A stretch of 64,000 nt of DNA from Berberis thunbergii (GCA_003290165.1 QNQO01002086.1:103189-167188), one strand, 5' to 3'; shown: positions 1-11,306, counted from the first letter of the stretch. Made by a program: numbers and translations. The notes: generated from the sequence alone by a model not told the origin.

Positions 1-109
1 CAAAAAATTTCAAGGACGTGTACAAAAAATAAAAAAACGGAAGTACCTGAAACTACATGCCTTGCAAGCGATGCCACATCGCTTATTCAACAAACTTGAG
101 TATTTAAGT

Positions 110-735
110 ACAAGGATCCCGGAACCCCTACTGTACCATCTTTAATTGGAAAAGACTTTGAAAATCGTGCCTTGTTCGACTTAAGAGCAAGTGTGAATCT
201 CTTACCTTATCATATATATTTAGAACTTGGGTTAAAGGAGATGCAACCAACAAAGGTAGTTCTTAAGCTAGCAAATGAGTCAAAACGATACCCTAGATGA
301 ATAGTTTTGGATGTGATTGTTCAAGTTGCAGATTTTTATTATCCAGTTGATTTCATCATCTTAGACACTAGCCCGAGCCCAAATAATCAAATTCCTGTTA
401 TCTTAGGGCGACCTTTCTTAGCAACTGCGAAGGCTAACATCAACTATAGAAGCGGTAGCATGTCTGTTTCCTTTGGGAACCTTAAAGCTGAATTGAATAT
501 TTTTAAGGCCTTGCAAAGGAGAGATGATCTTGATATGATTGAGGAAGAAGAAGAAAAAGTGTGTATTATTCGATCTTTTGAGTCTATGGCTCAATCGTCA
601 CCAGATGACGTATTGCTTCGTTGTCTCACACACTTTGGTCACGTTATCAATATAAGGAAGAGTTGTATTCATCTTCTTCCTTTAGACAATAGTCAGAAGA
701 TAGTGACTCATCCACAAGCACTCAAAAATTACTAG
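110..735 (+). pseudogene. Athila-like gag-pol: aspartic protease region (decayed)
   Basis: This is the retroelement protease that cleaves the gag-pol polyprotein. The translation carries the catalytic Asp in DLRASVNLLPY (Asp codon 178-180; the family usually has Gly after the Leu, here Arg) and the strongly conserved downstream block FYYPVDFIILDT...ILGRPFLATA...INYRSG. A TGA stop at 298-300 breaks the frame, so the track ORF starts only at 307. After about residue 75 of that ORF the sequence becomes acidic (EEEEEK), as in the linker leading to RT in Athila pol. The substituted active-site neighbour and the stop make it inactive. The identification as an Athila protease is strong. Confidence 0.85.
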
Positions 736-758
736 AACTTAAGCCTTTACCAAATGAA

Positions 759-1358
759 TTGAGATATGCATTTTTTGGTTATGCAGAGAGTTATCTAGTG
801 ATTATTGCCTCAGATCTTACTGAGGAACACAGTGACAAGTTGTTGGAGGTCCTTAAAGCTCACAAGTCAGTCATTGCTTGGAATATTTATGACATCAAGG
901 GTTTTGACCCTAGTGTCTGTGAGCATCATATTTATTTGGAAGGCAAAACCAAAACATCCAGAGAACCCCAGCGACGTCTAAATCCCATTTTGAAAGATGT
1001 TGTAATAGAAGAAGTGTTGAAACTTCTGGATGCAAACATCATCTATGCTATCTCTGATAGCCAATGGGTTAGCCCTGTCCTTGTAGTTCCTAAGAAGTAA
1101 GGAATTACAGTAGTTGAAAATGAGAACAAGGAACTTGTGCCACAAAAAATAAAATGGGATGGAGAGTATGCATTGATTATCGTAAGTTGAACTTTAATAC
1201 TCGAAAGGATCACTTTCCCCTTCCATTTATTGATAAAATGCATGAGAGGTTAGCAGGTCATTCTTACAATTGTTTCTTGGATGGATATTCTGGATACAAT
1301 CAAATCCCTATTCCACAAGAAGATCAAGAGAAAACCACATTCACTTGTCCTTTTGGTA
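759..1358 (+). pseudogene. Athila-like reverse transcriptase, N-terminal half
   Basis: The translation shows gypsy RT landmarks in order: an E-E-V-L-K-L-L-D helix, SDSQWVSPVLVVPKK, WRVCIDYRKLN, KDHFPLPFIDKM and FLDGYSGYNQI. A TAA stop at 1098-1100 and a frame change near 1150 break the frame. Reading stops inside the conserved FGT box at 1358, exactly where CACTA-1 begins. RT resumes at 11307, just after CACTA-1 and its GTA duplication, so the two halves were one continuous gene before the insertion. The RT was already damaged by the stop, although the order of these events cannot be read from the sequence. Confidence 0.9.
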
Positions 1359-1605
1359 CACTACACCAAAAGGCCTGTTTAGCTACGGGGAAGTGGCCAC
1401 GGCTCTAAGCCGTTAGTTTATTTGCCACGGCTAAAAACCGTGGCTATAACGGCCAACGGTTTAAAACCGTAGTTAAAAAATAAAACCGTGACCAAAAAAC
1501 ACTACACCAAAAGGGTTGCTACGGTTTTAAAACATGGCTATAACTGCCAATGGTTTATAACCGTGGCTAAAACTGCCAACGGTTTAAAACCGTAGCTATA
1601 AGATT
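1359..1605. repeat. CACTA-1 left terminal and subterminal repeats with a second internal terminus
   Basis: The 13-bp terminal inverted repeat is followed by repeated palindromic units of the type GCCACGGCTAAAAACCGTGGC. A second full terminus, CACTACACCAAAAGGG, begins at 1500, 141 bp inside the first, and is followed by its own set of subterminal units. Only the outer terminus is supported by the GTA duplication; the inner one is preceded by AAA. Confidence 0.9.
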
Positions 1606-1608
1606 AAT

Positions 1609-1675
1609 CACTTTCGCGCTTTGGCGAAAATTCTTCGCACTTTGGAGGGAGCAGTTTCCCGCTTTGGCGAAAAAA
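1609..1675 (+). promoter_or_regulatory. Cluster of E2F-type motifs at promoter end of CACTA-1
   Basis: Within 60 bp are TTTCGCGC (1612-1619), TTTGGCGA (1620-1627), TTTCCCGC (1655-1662) and TTTGGCGA (1663-1670). They match the plant E2F consensus TTTSSCGS or differ from it by one base. They lie just inside the left subterminal repeats and upstream of a pyrimidine-rich, leader-like stretch. Binding is inferred only from the motif. CACTA-3 has two similar motifs at the matching end. Confidence 0.5.
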
Positions 1676-1679
1676 ATTG

Positions 1680-4132
1680 GGGAAAATAGATTCTCACTCT
1701 CTCCACACCTCCTCTTCACAATCAATTCTAAAAGCAGAGAAGAAGAAGGACGAAAGAAGGAGAGGACGAACTGAAAAAGAACATGAAGAATCGAAGCAGA
1801 TTCTCAAATTTTTCTTCTCCTTCTTCTTCTTTAAATCTTGAGAGAACCGAACTGAAGAAGAACATGAAATTGGTTCAGATCTCCTTCCAGGTAAGATCCT
1901 TCTTCTTTTTTAAATCTATTTTTTTTCTTCTTCTTCTTCAGATCTGTTTCAAATTTTTTTCTTCTTTCAGCAAAGCAAAACAGTTTGATTTTTTTTGTTG
2001 ATTTTTTTTCTTCTTTCAGCAAAGCACACCCTAGAACTCACTTTCTTCTTTTCTCCAGCTCGATTTTTGAAAAGGAGAAGAAGAAGACTAAGATAACCAC
2101 TCAAAACAACAGGTAAGCTATTCAACATTCTCTCATTTCCTGTCTTTGTTCATTGCCTCATTGGATTGTGAACAACATATGGGCGAGATTCTAATTGAGG
2201 TGTTGGGGTGTTTGTGTGTTTGGCAGCTGTTGGAGGTCAAGTACATTTTCTCTATGTGATGGAACTCATGTGAAACACAACAAAGACAATGGAGATAATG
2301 TTGGTCCTTTGTTATTGAAGAAGCGGTAGAAGAACTACTTGGTGAGTATTGGGTCTTCTTTAATTTTTTGAGACTTTTGTTAAGCACTAGTGTTTATTAT
2401 GTACAAGGGAGCATTTCAATTGGAGGGATTTGAGTCTGCTACTATGTATAGACCATCAACATGATTTACTCAATAGTCTTTTTTGGCCATGTCTGTGTGT
2501 TTGTATTGTTATGAGCATGATCATTTGGGTATTCTAGCTTAATTGGTTTAAATGTTTTTAGCTTAATTGCAAAAGAGGTAATGAAACAAAGAAACATATA
2601 CTCAATTGGCCTCAATAGCAATATGTTGTATCCATGGATTGGGAAAATTTAAGCTTTAGACTTCGATTTTAATATGAAAAGTGGACTACTCTTAAGATTT
2701 AAAATTCATTTTAACTATGAAAATTTGGACAGTGCATATAATTTTATAGCAAGCAAAAGTCCTCTCTTTTAGCAGATGTCAATAATTGATTATACAAGTC
2801 TCTATAATGTGTGTGTAGTTTCTCTCATGATTGCTCTCATGTTTCTGTAGTCTAGATTTGTTCCTCCTGTGAAAACTGTAGAATCTGCCTTTCTACTCAC
2901 CTTGCAACTCTTTAGGCAACATTTGGTTTTAAGACATTCACTTAGAAGCAGTATTAGTTTCTCAGGAATGAACAATTTACATAGCTGACAATCTGGTTTG
3001 GGTTTCAGGTTTCAAAGAAGCAATTTCACAGTGATGGATGTGGAGTTTGCAGGTTGAATCCTCTATCCTTGCTCCATACAATGTTTTTTGTAGTAATTAT
3101 TCAAATTTTGAATAATCTGAAGATTGTTATCTTATGTTTTGCTGTTACAGAATCGGAGGCGAAGAGAACTTCATCCACTACAATAAATGTGGTAAGTAAG
3201 CTGCTTGAGTGGTCATTCTTCCTAGGTTTCATGTTTTCAGTTCTTGTAAACTAATTGGTGTTGTCTGGCGTGATGATATCTTCTTCAGAATGTTGTTACG
3301 CAAGGTATTTCTTCACTTGAATAATTTATATTTTTGTTTCTTTCAAACTGCTAGATCGACTAATTAGTGCAAAAAATCATCAACACTGAGACAAGTTTGG
3401 AAGATAATGAATTTTTAAAAGGTTTTGTCTACGGATAGAAGATAATGAATTTTTTTTCTTCTAGATTTTGTAGTTCAGCTGTCCAAGTGTAAAAATATAT
3501 TTTCTTTTTTCGTTTTAGAGAATTAAGTTGCTTCTTGGAGGTTTAAGGTAAGATTTAGTGTCCTGTCCTTAGTGTGTGCTAAATGTAAAATTCTTATACA
3601 TATTTTATGTTTGTGTCTCAGTTGCTTCCTGTTGAAGGATTTTTATATGATTTGTGATTTGTGATTTGAGCTTCGCGGTTATTAATGTGTTATGCACCTC
3701 TTTACCAAACAAGGACTAGACTTTACCGCTTTCTTTCTTTTTCTCTTTGTTTTCACCATGTTTACACCCACCTGATTGAGGAACTTGATTATTGTTTATT
3801 TCTTATGGTTATTCTGGGTTCAAAAATCAGGGTTGGTGCTGTTGTTAGAGATGCTTTTATGTAAAAGATAACTTACTTTTATGTAGTGCTGGGTGGACAC
3901 TTTAAGAGGTTGTTTCACAACATATCAATATCTTTTGGTCAACTGTTGTTGTTGTTTTCATTTATAACTCTCGTAGAGCTTTATAAGGTATTATTTGGAA
4001 AAGAAAGTTAAACCTGGATGATGTTAAACATGATCACTCCAAGATAAAAGATCAATTTTCATCATATAACTTGAATCACCATTTTGATTTATTGTTTGGA
4101 TTCCTTCATAATTTATGGTATTCTAATTGCAG
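1680..4132 (+). other. CACTA-1 leader-like region, no recognised gene
   Basis: Pyrimidine-rich, CTTCTTC-type sequence (1680-2060) resembles a plant 5' untranslated leader and ends at a good splice donor (CAG|GTAAGC, after 2112). Short exon-like pieces flanked by plausible splice sites follow (around 2220-2340, 3009-3050 and 3153-3192), separated by T-rich intron-like DNA. I cannot assign any of them. The short ORFs here look random. Confidence 0.4.
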
Positions 4133-4960
4133 ATGGTGTGCGGAGCTACTTTCCTCATGGTACCGAAAAGGTAGCAATAACTCTTTTCAGTCTCTGCTGC
4201 AATGGTTTACTTGCAATAATTGATGAGGTTTCTGATCTGCTTCTCTTTTCATAATCAGGTAGTCAGGGTAGTTGTCTTTACTGAAGGGGAAGTTGTGGAA
4301 GAAGCCAGAGCTGCAAAAGCTTGTTGGTGGGGACGAGCTTATTGAAGAGATTGGGAAGGGTAAAATTTTAAGTTGTTTTTCACTTTCATAACAGTTCATC
4401 ATGCCTTAGAAATGCTAAACATAGAAAGAGTAAAGTTCATATGCCAATAATTTTTCAGCCTCATATGCAAAATATAAGAAAGCTGAAGATTCCACCATTT
4501 TGTTCGAGTGTGTTTGGTTTTATTGTTGATTTAAGTTTGTGGATCACTATTTATCTGGCCATCCCTTTCTATTTTTGTTTGTTCATTGTTCTCAATTTTT
4601 TTCCTTGTGCCAATATATAACTGAAAACAATGTTATAAATTTATTGTTGGTTCTCATTATTGTTCTGCATTTTCTCTTCATTGTCCTTTAGATAAATCTC
4701 TTCATCAGTAAGCATTTGTATAAAGCCATAATCTGTACTAGGGAGGCACTTGACAATGTGCAGGTGGCGGAAATCTCAGTTTTGCAAAATGTATATCAAC
4801 CCTGATGTTCATGCCTCGTCTTGGAAAGGTCTAGAATAATGAATTTACTTACGTTGATGGATTTGTTATTGCGAATAAGACTTTTACCTTACAAAAGTGA
4901 AGATCCTCCTTAGTCAGATAGCAAGAATTCTTGGACCTTGTGGTTTGATGCCGAACAAAA
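4133..4960 (+). pseudogene. Captured fragment of organellar ribosomal protein L1 gene
   Basis: Four exon-like blocks match the bacterial/organellar L1 (uL1) family. They are 4133-4170 (FPHGTEK, from the PHGTGK box), 4259-4360 (VRVVVFTEGEVVEEARAAK and then, after a frame change, a GGDELIEEIG segment), 4764-4828 (GGGNLSFAKCIST...MPRLGK) and 4918-4960 (IARILGPCGLMPN). L1 binds 23S-type rRNA and forms the L1 stalk of the large ribosomal subunit. Plausible AG/GT splice sites separate the blocks, so genomic DNA rather than cDNA was captured. Small frameshifts in blocks 1 and 2 mean it cannot encode L1. A mitochondrial or plastid L1 paralogue is the likely donor. Confidence 0.8.
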
Positions 4961-5410
4961 TTATTAAGTTTAGAAAGTCAAATAATGAAATAAGAATTAA
5001 AAAGAAATAGATATACCAATCTCAAGTTGAATCTACTACAGAAGTAGAGGTCAGTTTTATAGTTACCCTTACCCCACACCCTGCAGATTCAACAGAGAGT
5101 CTCAATCCATAGTCGAGAAGCATATTTGTATTCCTGACATTATGAGAAGAATAATGGTATTAGATGCTTGCTTTGTATTCCTGAAATTTGAGATGTTTAA
5201 TGAACTAATTTGAAGTGGTTTTGTTCATTTTAGTGTGTTTAGAGTAGAGCCTGGCTTGTTTTGGTGGATTTTGGATAGTTTCTGCAATGCATGTTAGAGA
5301 TTAGTGTCAAATCTTGAATGCAGCTTTGTTTCTGAATGATTTAGAGGTTTAATGTTTCTCTAAGTTGTTTTGAGTACAAATATTTGCTTGTATTTGATCT
5401 CTCCACAGTT

Positions 5411-5625
5411 TTGTTTTGTTTTTGCTATTTTCCTTTGTTGCATGTACATATTAGCTGTGAAACTCCACTACTTGACATGTTGCTTTGCTTTTGAACTTCT
5501 TTAGAGGTTGTGTTCAGTTGTTGTTTTGTTTTTGCTATTTTCCTTTGTTGCATGTACAGATTAGTTGTGAAACTCCACTACTTGACATGCTGCTTTGCTT
5601 TTGAACTTCTTTAAAGGTTTTGTTC
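5411..5625. repeat. Tandem duplication, 110-bp period, two copies
   Basis: 5411-5515 and 5521-5625 are near-identical: both start TTGTTTTGTTTTTGCTATTT and contain AACTCCACTACTTGACATG. A third, weaker echo of the surrounding text (GAAGAG..TTTTCAGGCCTG) recurs near 5700 and 6237. It is noncoding and lies inside an intron-like stretch of CACTA-1. Confidence 0.85.
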
Positions 5626-5823
5626 TATTGTCAAATAGGATTTGTAGGCTTTGAATGCATGTGAGAAATCAATTTCATTACTGCTCTGTTTCTGAAATAG
5701 GAAGAGATTTTCAGGCCTGTATTTGGTTGTATTAGCATTATGTCTCACGTGTTACTTTGATGCTACGTTACAATGACATGGGTATATGCTCAGTGTCATA
5801 GTTTTAACAACTGGATTTTCAAG

Positions 5824-5910
5824 CCTGGGATTGACTTGTCAGTCACAGTTTTAACAACTGGATTTTGGCCATCTTATAAATCACTTGGTTTGAATCTACC
5901 AATTGAGATG
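5824..5910 (+). pseudogene. Captured cullin exon
   Basis: The translation of 5824-5910 reads [20 protein letters not shown]..., followed by LNLPIEMV. It matches the highly conserved cullin motif [20 protein letters not shown] of CUL1-type scaffolds of SCF ubiquitin ligases. It ends at a good donor (ATG|GTAAGA, GT at 5911). The upstream 40 bp repeats part of the exon (GTTTTAACAACTGGATTTT occurs twice, 5800 and 5848), a local duplication. Only this exon is recognisable. The longer ORF over it (5773-6108) runs into intron sequence and is not a real protein. Confidence 0.8.
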
Positions 5911-7788
5911 GTAAGAATCCTTTCAAATTTTATATATCCAGCTATCAAGTTTTATATAAGCTCTTCTCGCAAAAGAGTTGTGTCTAAGGCTACCCACTAC
6001 ATCAATTTGCTTGCCTTCATCTTCATAACCTATTGCTTTAGAATGACTTTAAAGTATTTTTTAGTGGCCTGTTTTGGAGACATTATTTATAGCCAAATGC
6101 ATGTTTAAGCTTTCTCAAGTTCTATTTGCCTGGAATCAATGGAATTATTTCCCCCTACCATGTTGATTGGTGAACCTTCAATGCGCCAGACCAAACAAAA
6201 CTCATGGTTTTCATTACTGTTCTGTTTCTGAAGTAGGAAGAGCTTTTCAGGCCTGGATTTGGTTATATTTGCGTATTAGCATTTAGTTGTATTTGAGTAT
6301 TAGGGCAGTTTTGTTTGATAATCATGATTAAAATGTTTGGATGTTGCTTTTCAAGGGATTTCTGCAGAGATATTTTGTTGTAAGTTTCACGATGCAATCA
6401 AGAAGTATGTCCTGTCAATTTGATTTATTGATTTCAATCTACTTGATTTATATGTCACGATTCACATGCTGATCTGTCACCACTTTTTTTTCCTTCAGTT
6501 TGATCCTGCAAAATCAAGGAAGCTCAGACTAAGTTTCAAAGAGGTTTGTGTTACTGGGTTAATTGATTTTGCCCTTGGTGGATTATGTTTCAGATGCCAA
6601 ATAGGCATTTGTCATATATTTGGTAAATGAGACTGCCCTGTTTACTAAACATACATTCATAAACAGTGATGGTGCTACTGCATTGGTGTTAGTAAGTGGA
6701 CAAAAGGCACTTGAGCTTGGTTTGCATATTTAGCATTCAATGGTTATTTGTTACTTGTTAGTGTGTTATCTCGTGCTGAATTTTCTGTTGAAAGTGCCCT
6801 TGCTAGTATTGTTAAAGTCACCTGTAGTAATCGCTTGTTAGAGAATGGGAATAGTAAAGGAAAGGATAAGGGTGTAGAAAATTGTTGGGCACATGTTGGT
6901 TTAGGTAACAAAAGTATCAAGTTACTGGATTCAGTTACACGTAGCTTGTGAAAATATCTTACATGAGACGAGCAAGAAAAAATTCGTCCAACCATTAGAG
7001 AAAAAGGAAGGGAAGGAAGGAAAAGAAAAGAAAATGATATTGAAAAATTAGAAGGAAAAGATAAATTGATATTTGGTAATGCATTCTACATATGGAAGAT
7101 TGATGCTCTCTCCAAACCATTAGAATGCATAGGAATGAAAAAGACACATGCCCTTGACCTTTAAAACTGACTATGTTATTGATGTTTGTTTAAGATAATT
7201 CAATATGTAACAAAAGAAAAGTCACAAAACTAACAAAGTTTCCTGTCAAGTAGGTTTAAGAAAACAAAAGAGAATCTTCAATTTTCCTAATTTTCGCTCC
7301 CTCTAAATAATGTTTTGCTAGTTCAATAGTAGTCAATGACGTTTCTGAAGTTGATTCAACTGCGTATAATCAGGTTCATCCACTTTTTGAAATACCCCAA
7401 CTTGGGATTTTCTGTACCATACCAAAAACCTCCTCCATTCCGTCATCTTGTGCATGCTACAGTTAAGTTGTGCTATACAGGTTTGTCTCGACGCCTCAGA
7501 CATGTTATCACATCCACTGAATAAATTTAAACATTCTTTCTGAGAAAAAATGATTGCATAACCACAGGTACTAAATATAACTCTATCACTGAGCAAACTG
7601 AAGTACATGATTGCACAACCTTGAATTAGGCATTTAGTGACTACTCACTGAATCCAATACGTTCCAGAAAAGACCTCCTTTTAGTGACTTAAAGTTCGCT
7701 CAATAAGTTTTGTCCATCAATTGAAATAACAACATCCCAGTTGGCATGTTTTCATTGATGTCTTCTAATTTTTTGGTTGTCTTTGTAG
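5911..7788. other. CACTA-1 interior, no recognised gene
   Basis: T-rich, intron-like DNA with scattered short exon-like blocks (for example 6498-6542 and 6760-6950) that I cannot assign. A purine-rich run lies at 6990-7070. The ORFs here are short and lack recognisable domains. Confidence 0.4.
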
Positions 7789-7965
7789 GTTGTGATAAAG
7801 TTGGTTGCTCAACTAAGTCAAAAGATGAGAGAGACATCAAATATGTGGGCTCCTACGATATATAAAAGACTTCTTAGCATTGATAAAAGGGAAAGGGATG
7901 TGGCAGAAAGATGCTTTCTGAAAATAAGATCTGTTTTACTTCCTCCTCCTTTGGTTCTTTCTAAG
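7789..7965 (+). pseudogene. Captured exon, possibly plant Rif1-like
   Basis: A clean internal exon: acceptor TGTAG|GTTGTG at 7789 and donor CTAAG|GTATTC at 7966, open across 59 codons. It contains SIDKRERDVAERCFLKI and LLPPPLVLSK. From memory this resembles the helical-repeat N-terminal region of plant Rif1-like proteins (telomere and replication-timing factors), but I am not certain. The exon structure itself is clear. It lies on the same strand as the other cargo of CACTA-1. Confidence 0.45.
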
Positions 7966-9490
7966 GTATTCCTCATAGTCTTTCCTTTTATGTCTAAAAC
8001 TTGTTGAATGCTTCCTATCATTACTTACTAGTGATAAACGTGTGCATGGTATCTATTTTAGTCATATATGTTCCTTACCTAATGCATTGACTAAAATAAA
8101 TTTATATTTTTTGAATGAACTATAAACTAGTTAAGTTGTATATCATGATTACCATGTAAAATAATAACCAATGTTTTTATATTTGTGCCAAAAGTGTTGT
8201 GGATTTCATGTTGTAGATCTTTTAAAGAGTTTTCATGTATACGAAAATCCAACTTATGGATCGAAAGTTATGAAGTTTACAAATCTAGGAATGAAAAGCA
8301 GAAAATTCTAAACAAGGGATAACATATTATAGTAGCTGATTTTCCTTGCCTATATATTCTAAACAAAGGTCACTTTAAATTTTATCAGATAGTAACATGG
8401 AGATTAAAAAAAAATTATTTTTCCTTGCCTAATAACACATTAAAATCCAACTCCATGGGCATGTTGCATCTCTTCTCCGTCATATGGTTGGATCTGTTGG
8501 TATGTTATAACCGATTCAGTTTACAGCAATAGAAGTTTTCTTGTATTTTTATTCTTTGTGAAGTTTGTTGCTTTATTTGTTAAATACATCCAAGGATTGT
8601 TAAAGTCAAAGTTTGAGTAATCTTGGGTATGGTGGATCATTATTTTGCTTGGACTTGTTTGACTTAGTTGAGTGATATCAAACTTTACTTAGTTGAGATT
8701 CCAAGGCTAATCTATTGGAATGAAGTTCTTCAGTATCTGTGAGTATTCATCCATCACTTCTAGTAGTTCTTAAACTATGTTTTCTGTTTAACTGAAATAT
8801 TACTGTTAAGTTTGATCTTTAGTAGTCTTTTTATGCTAAAAGATAACGTATTTGCATTCTTATACACTACACCAAAAGGCATATTTAACTACTAATACTT
8901 CCAAGGCATTCACTGGCCTTTAATATTACTGTTTTTGGTTTTCTGTATAGGGAAGCCAAGGCATTCACTGGCCTTTGTATGTACTACCACCACTGTTGTT
9001 GCTGGTTCTTCTGGGTCTTCTTCAGCTATCAAGAAACCTAAACTATCTCAGACTACAAATTCACACACTTCAACTTCTAATACTACTCCCCCTAGAAGCT
9101 TAGATACTAGCTCTAGCCACCAAGGTATGTTAAGATTCTTCTCTAGCTCTTTATTGGTTGTGATTTCATAGATCAAAACACTTCAAATGGTGTTTTTTTT
9201 ATTTTTTTATTTGTGATTTTATCAAATTCTAAAAAATTTCTAGTGGGCATCTCTCCTATGATCTTGTAGATCAATGGGTATCTCTTTTTTTTATTGAAAG
9301 AAGTTCAAATGAGTATTTTCTGTTGTTGTTCACATCTTATACATGAAAAATCCAAATTAGTACCATAGGTTACAAGAAGTTGAAATGGGTTTCTCTTTTG
9401 ATGTAGTCTTATAGGGTCAGAAGAAGTTGAAATAGATTTCTCTATTGATGCAAGTCAATAAAGAAGTGATTAAAGTCACAAATAAAAAGG
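7966..9490. other. CACTA-1 interior with a stray CACTA terminus at 8865
   Basis: Mostly AT-rich, intron-like DNA. At 8865 a 16-bp family 1 terminus (CACTACACCAAAAGGC) occurs without subterminal repeats and is flanked by ATA on both sides (8862-8864 and 8881-8883). Further on, CCAAGGCATTCACTGGCCTTT occurs twice (about 8901 and 8956). The Ser/Thr-rich ORF at 8935-9171 has no recognisable domain. Confidence 0.45.
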
Positions 9491-9494
9491 CCTT

Positions 9495-10637
9495 GATCTA
9501 GTAAACAGGCCTGCTTGGTACAAGGAGAAAGTCTACCTTGCAAATAAGGTGATATTGGTAAACCAAAATCGTCTTACACCATAACGTGTTCTTTGAAAAC
9601 ACATTCTCAATCTATATGATTGTCCACTTATACAAAAATTCCATTTTTACAGGTACCTGCATTGGAACATAATAATGAAATCAGAGGAGAGAGTATTGAT
9701 TTGAAGTATATCGATATGCACTTTGAAGGACCTGCCCTTCTCCCTGAGGTAAAGATGCCTAACTTATGTTTCTATGCTTAATAGCAAAATCATGCTATAG
9801 GCCTTGCATTCTCACTAGTTCATGTTCATTCTGCACAATTTAGGATCCCATCAAAAGGGAGTTTGCGGAAGAGTTGTTCTCCTACACAGACACCTTCACT
9901 ACCATCGTGATGGCTGCACTAAAACAGAATGCAAATGCTCGTAAGACTAAACACTTTATTTTATAAATTTAGTCTAAAATAAACTTCAAGTATATACATG
10001 ATCAAGGACTGATTTGCATCACTTACCTGCGTCAGATCCTACCTTCGATCACCTGGAAACTGCTATCACCAAATTTGATGAAGGGCCTTTCTTCCTTGGC
10101 CAGTTCAGCTTGGTAACTTATATATCTTTTCCTCCGCGTTAGATATTTTCTGTTTTATCTTTTTTCAGTTCATCCTTACTGCGTCTAATGATTGAGTTAA
10201 CATTTGTATGTGACCTTCAAGTGGATATTGCCTACATACCATTCTTTCAACGATACGCTCGCTTATTGTTGGATGTAAAGAATTATGACATCACAAAAGG
10301 AAGGCATAAGCTGACATTATGGCCTGAGGTGTGCCATCAATTCCTTTACATATTTTTTTTGGTCTATTAAGGGATAAACTTATAAGATCGATATTTTACC
10401 AATTGCTGAATCTATTATTTAGGAGATGGAGAAGGTCAAGGCATATACACAAACAAAAGTAGATTATGAGGAGATCATTGCAATCTTAAAGATGCACCTT
10501 TTGTACACAGTCTCTCTCTACATATACTTAAAGTTCATTACTGAATGAAACAAATTTGACAGTCTGAATACTAAGCTTCTCCTATTTTTTTCTCTTGCAG
10601 AAAACAAGCTGATGATTTGGCTGCACCAAGCTGTTGA
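9495..10637 (+). pseudogene. GSTL: Captured lambda-class glutathione S-transferase gene, 3' two-thirds
   Basis: Seven exon-like blocks with splice sites read as a GSTL protein: about 9495-9548 (NRPAWYKEKVYLANK), 9653-9748 (VPALEHNNEI...FEGPALLPE), 9844-9940 (REFAEELFSYTDTF), 10036-10112 (FDEGPFFLGQFSL), 10222-10328 (DIAYIPFFQRYARLLL...NYDITKGR), 10423-10506 (EMEKVKAYTQTK) and 10602-10637 with its own stop. GSTLs are thiol transferases. The N-terminal catalytic CPFA motif is absent, so it could not be an active enzyme. This is the largest and best preserved capture in CACTA-1, and its 3' flank includes downstream genic DNA. CACTA-3 carries the same 3' end. Confidence 0.88.
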
Positions 10638-10989
10638 TTTTACTTCATTTTAATGTGTTTGTACGTAATACGGCTAGTGAGGATGATATTGTTGTGCAAT
10701 GTAATAAATCCGAGGTGGATGGTTTAATTTGTATTTTATGATTTGGACATGATGTTTGTCATCAATAAACTGTATCGAAAATCAAAATTACTCCAGTTGA
10801 TGGTCAATTGAACCAAATTGATATTGATTCACTCTTCTCTTATTCACACCCAGAAGTACCAAAATATTTAGTCCCATGGTATGAAGTGGGATCAATATAT
10901 TTGTTCCATGTGACCCGACTTTGATCACTTCTTTATTGGCTTATAGTGGGTCAAAAAAAATTAAAATAAATAAAAACTAATATATATAT
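10638..10989. other. GSTL downstream flank shared with CACTA-3
   Basis: Noncoding DNA after the GSTL stop, up to an AT microsatellite at 10980-10998. The same sequence occurs inverted at about 44535-44863 in CACTA-3 with few differences (for example CATCAATAAACTGTATCG). The copy includes captured flank as well as the last exon, so the two elements inherited this block from one ancestor or exchanged it. Confidence 0.85.
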
Positions 10990-10998
10990 ATATATATT

Positions 10999-11306
10999 TG
11001 CCACGGCTAAAAACCGTGGCTAACTATTGCAACGGCTAAGAACTGTGGCCATACCTTGCAACGGCTTATAACCGTGGCTAGTACTGGCCACGGCTTAAAA
11101 CCGTGGCTAACGTTTTTGCAACGGTTTAGAACCGTGGCTAAATCATCAACCGTCCTCGAATATAAAATCGTTGCTAATATTTTTGCCACGGTTTTTAGCC
11201 GTTACTAGGGATTTAGCGACGCCTCTACAGCCCACGATTCTAAGCCATGACAATGGGTTACCCCCACGGTTTAAAACCGTTGCTAATGGGCATTTTTGGT
11301 GTAGTG
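10999..11306. repeat. CACTA-1 right subterminal and terminal repeats
   Basis: About ten units of the type TTGCCACGGCTTAAAACCGTGGCTA are followed by a conserved end block (TTTAGCGACGCC...AGCCCACG) and the terminus GGTGTAGTG. The same end block is present at 44300-44480 (inverted), 56090-56191 and 58860-58960, so it is diagnostic for family 1 right ends. Confidence 0.92.

Larger units (their letters stand above)
1359..11306 (+). mobile_element. CACTA-1: family 1 gene-capturing CACTA transposon (9,948 bp)
   Basis: The left end is CACTACACCAAAAGGCC at 1359 and the right end is its inverted match ...TTTTTGGTGTAGTG at 11306. The 3-bp duplication GTA lies at 1356-1358 and 11307-11309. Both ends are packed with the self-complementary subterminal motif CCACGGCTTAAAACCGTGG and variants, which in En/Spm elements are the transposase-binding region. 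I see no transposase inside, so it is non-autonomous. It carries intron-containing fragments of at least three host genes, all on the + strand. It is inserted into the RT of the Athila-like element. Confidence 0.92.

Noticed and set aside
9495..10637. A functional glutathione transferase gene
   Set aside because: The N-terminal thioredoxin fold with the catalytic CPFA motif is missing and the fragment lies entirely between CACTA-1 termini.
10999..11290. Regularly spaced palindromic repeats that look like a CRISPR array
   Set aside because: The units vary in sequence and spacing, lie next to CACTA termini, recur at every family 1 end and sit in plant nuclear DNA. They are subterminal transposon repeats.
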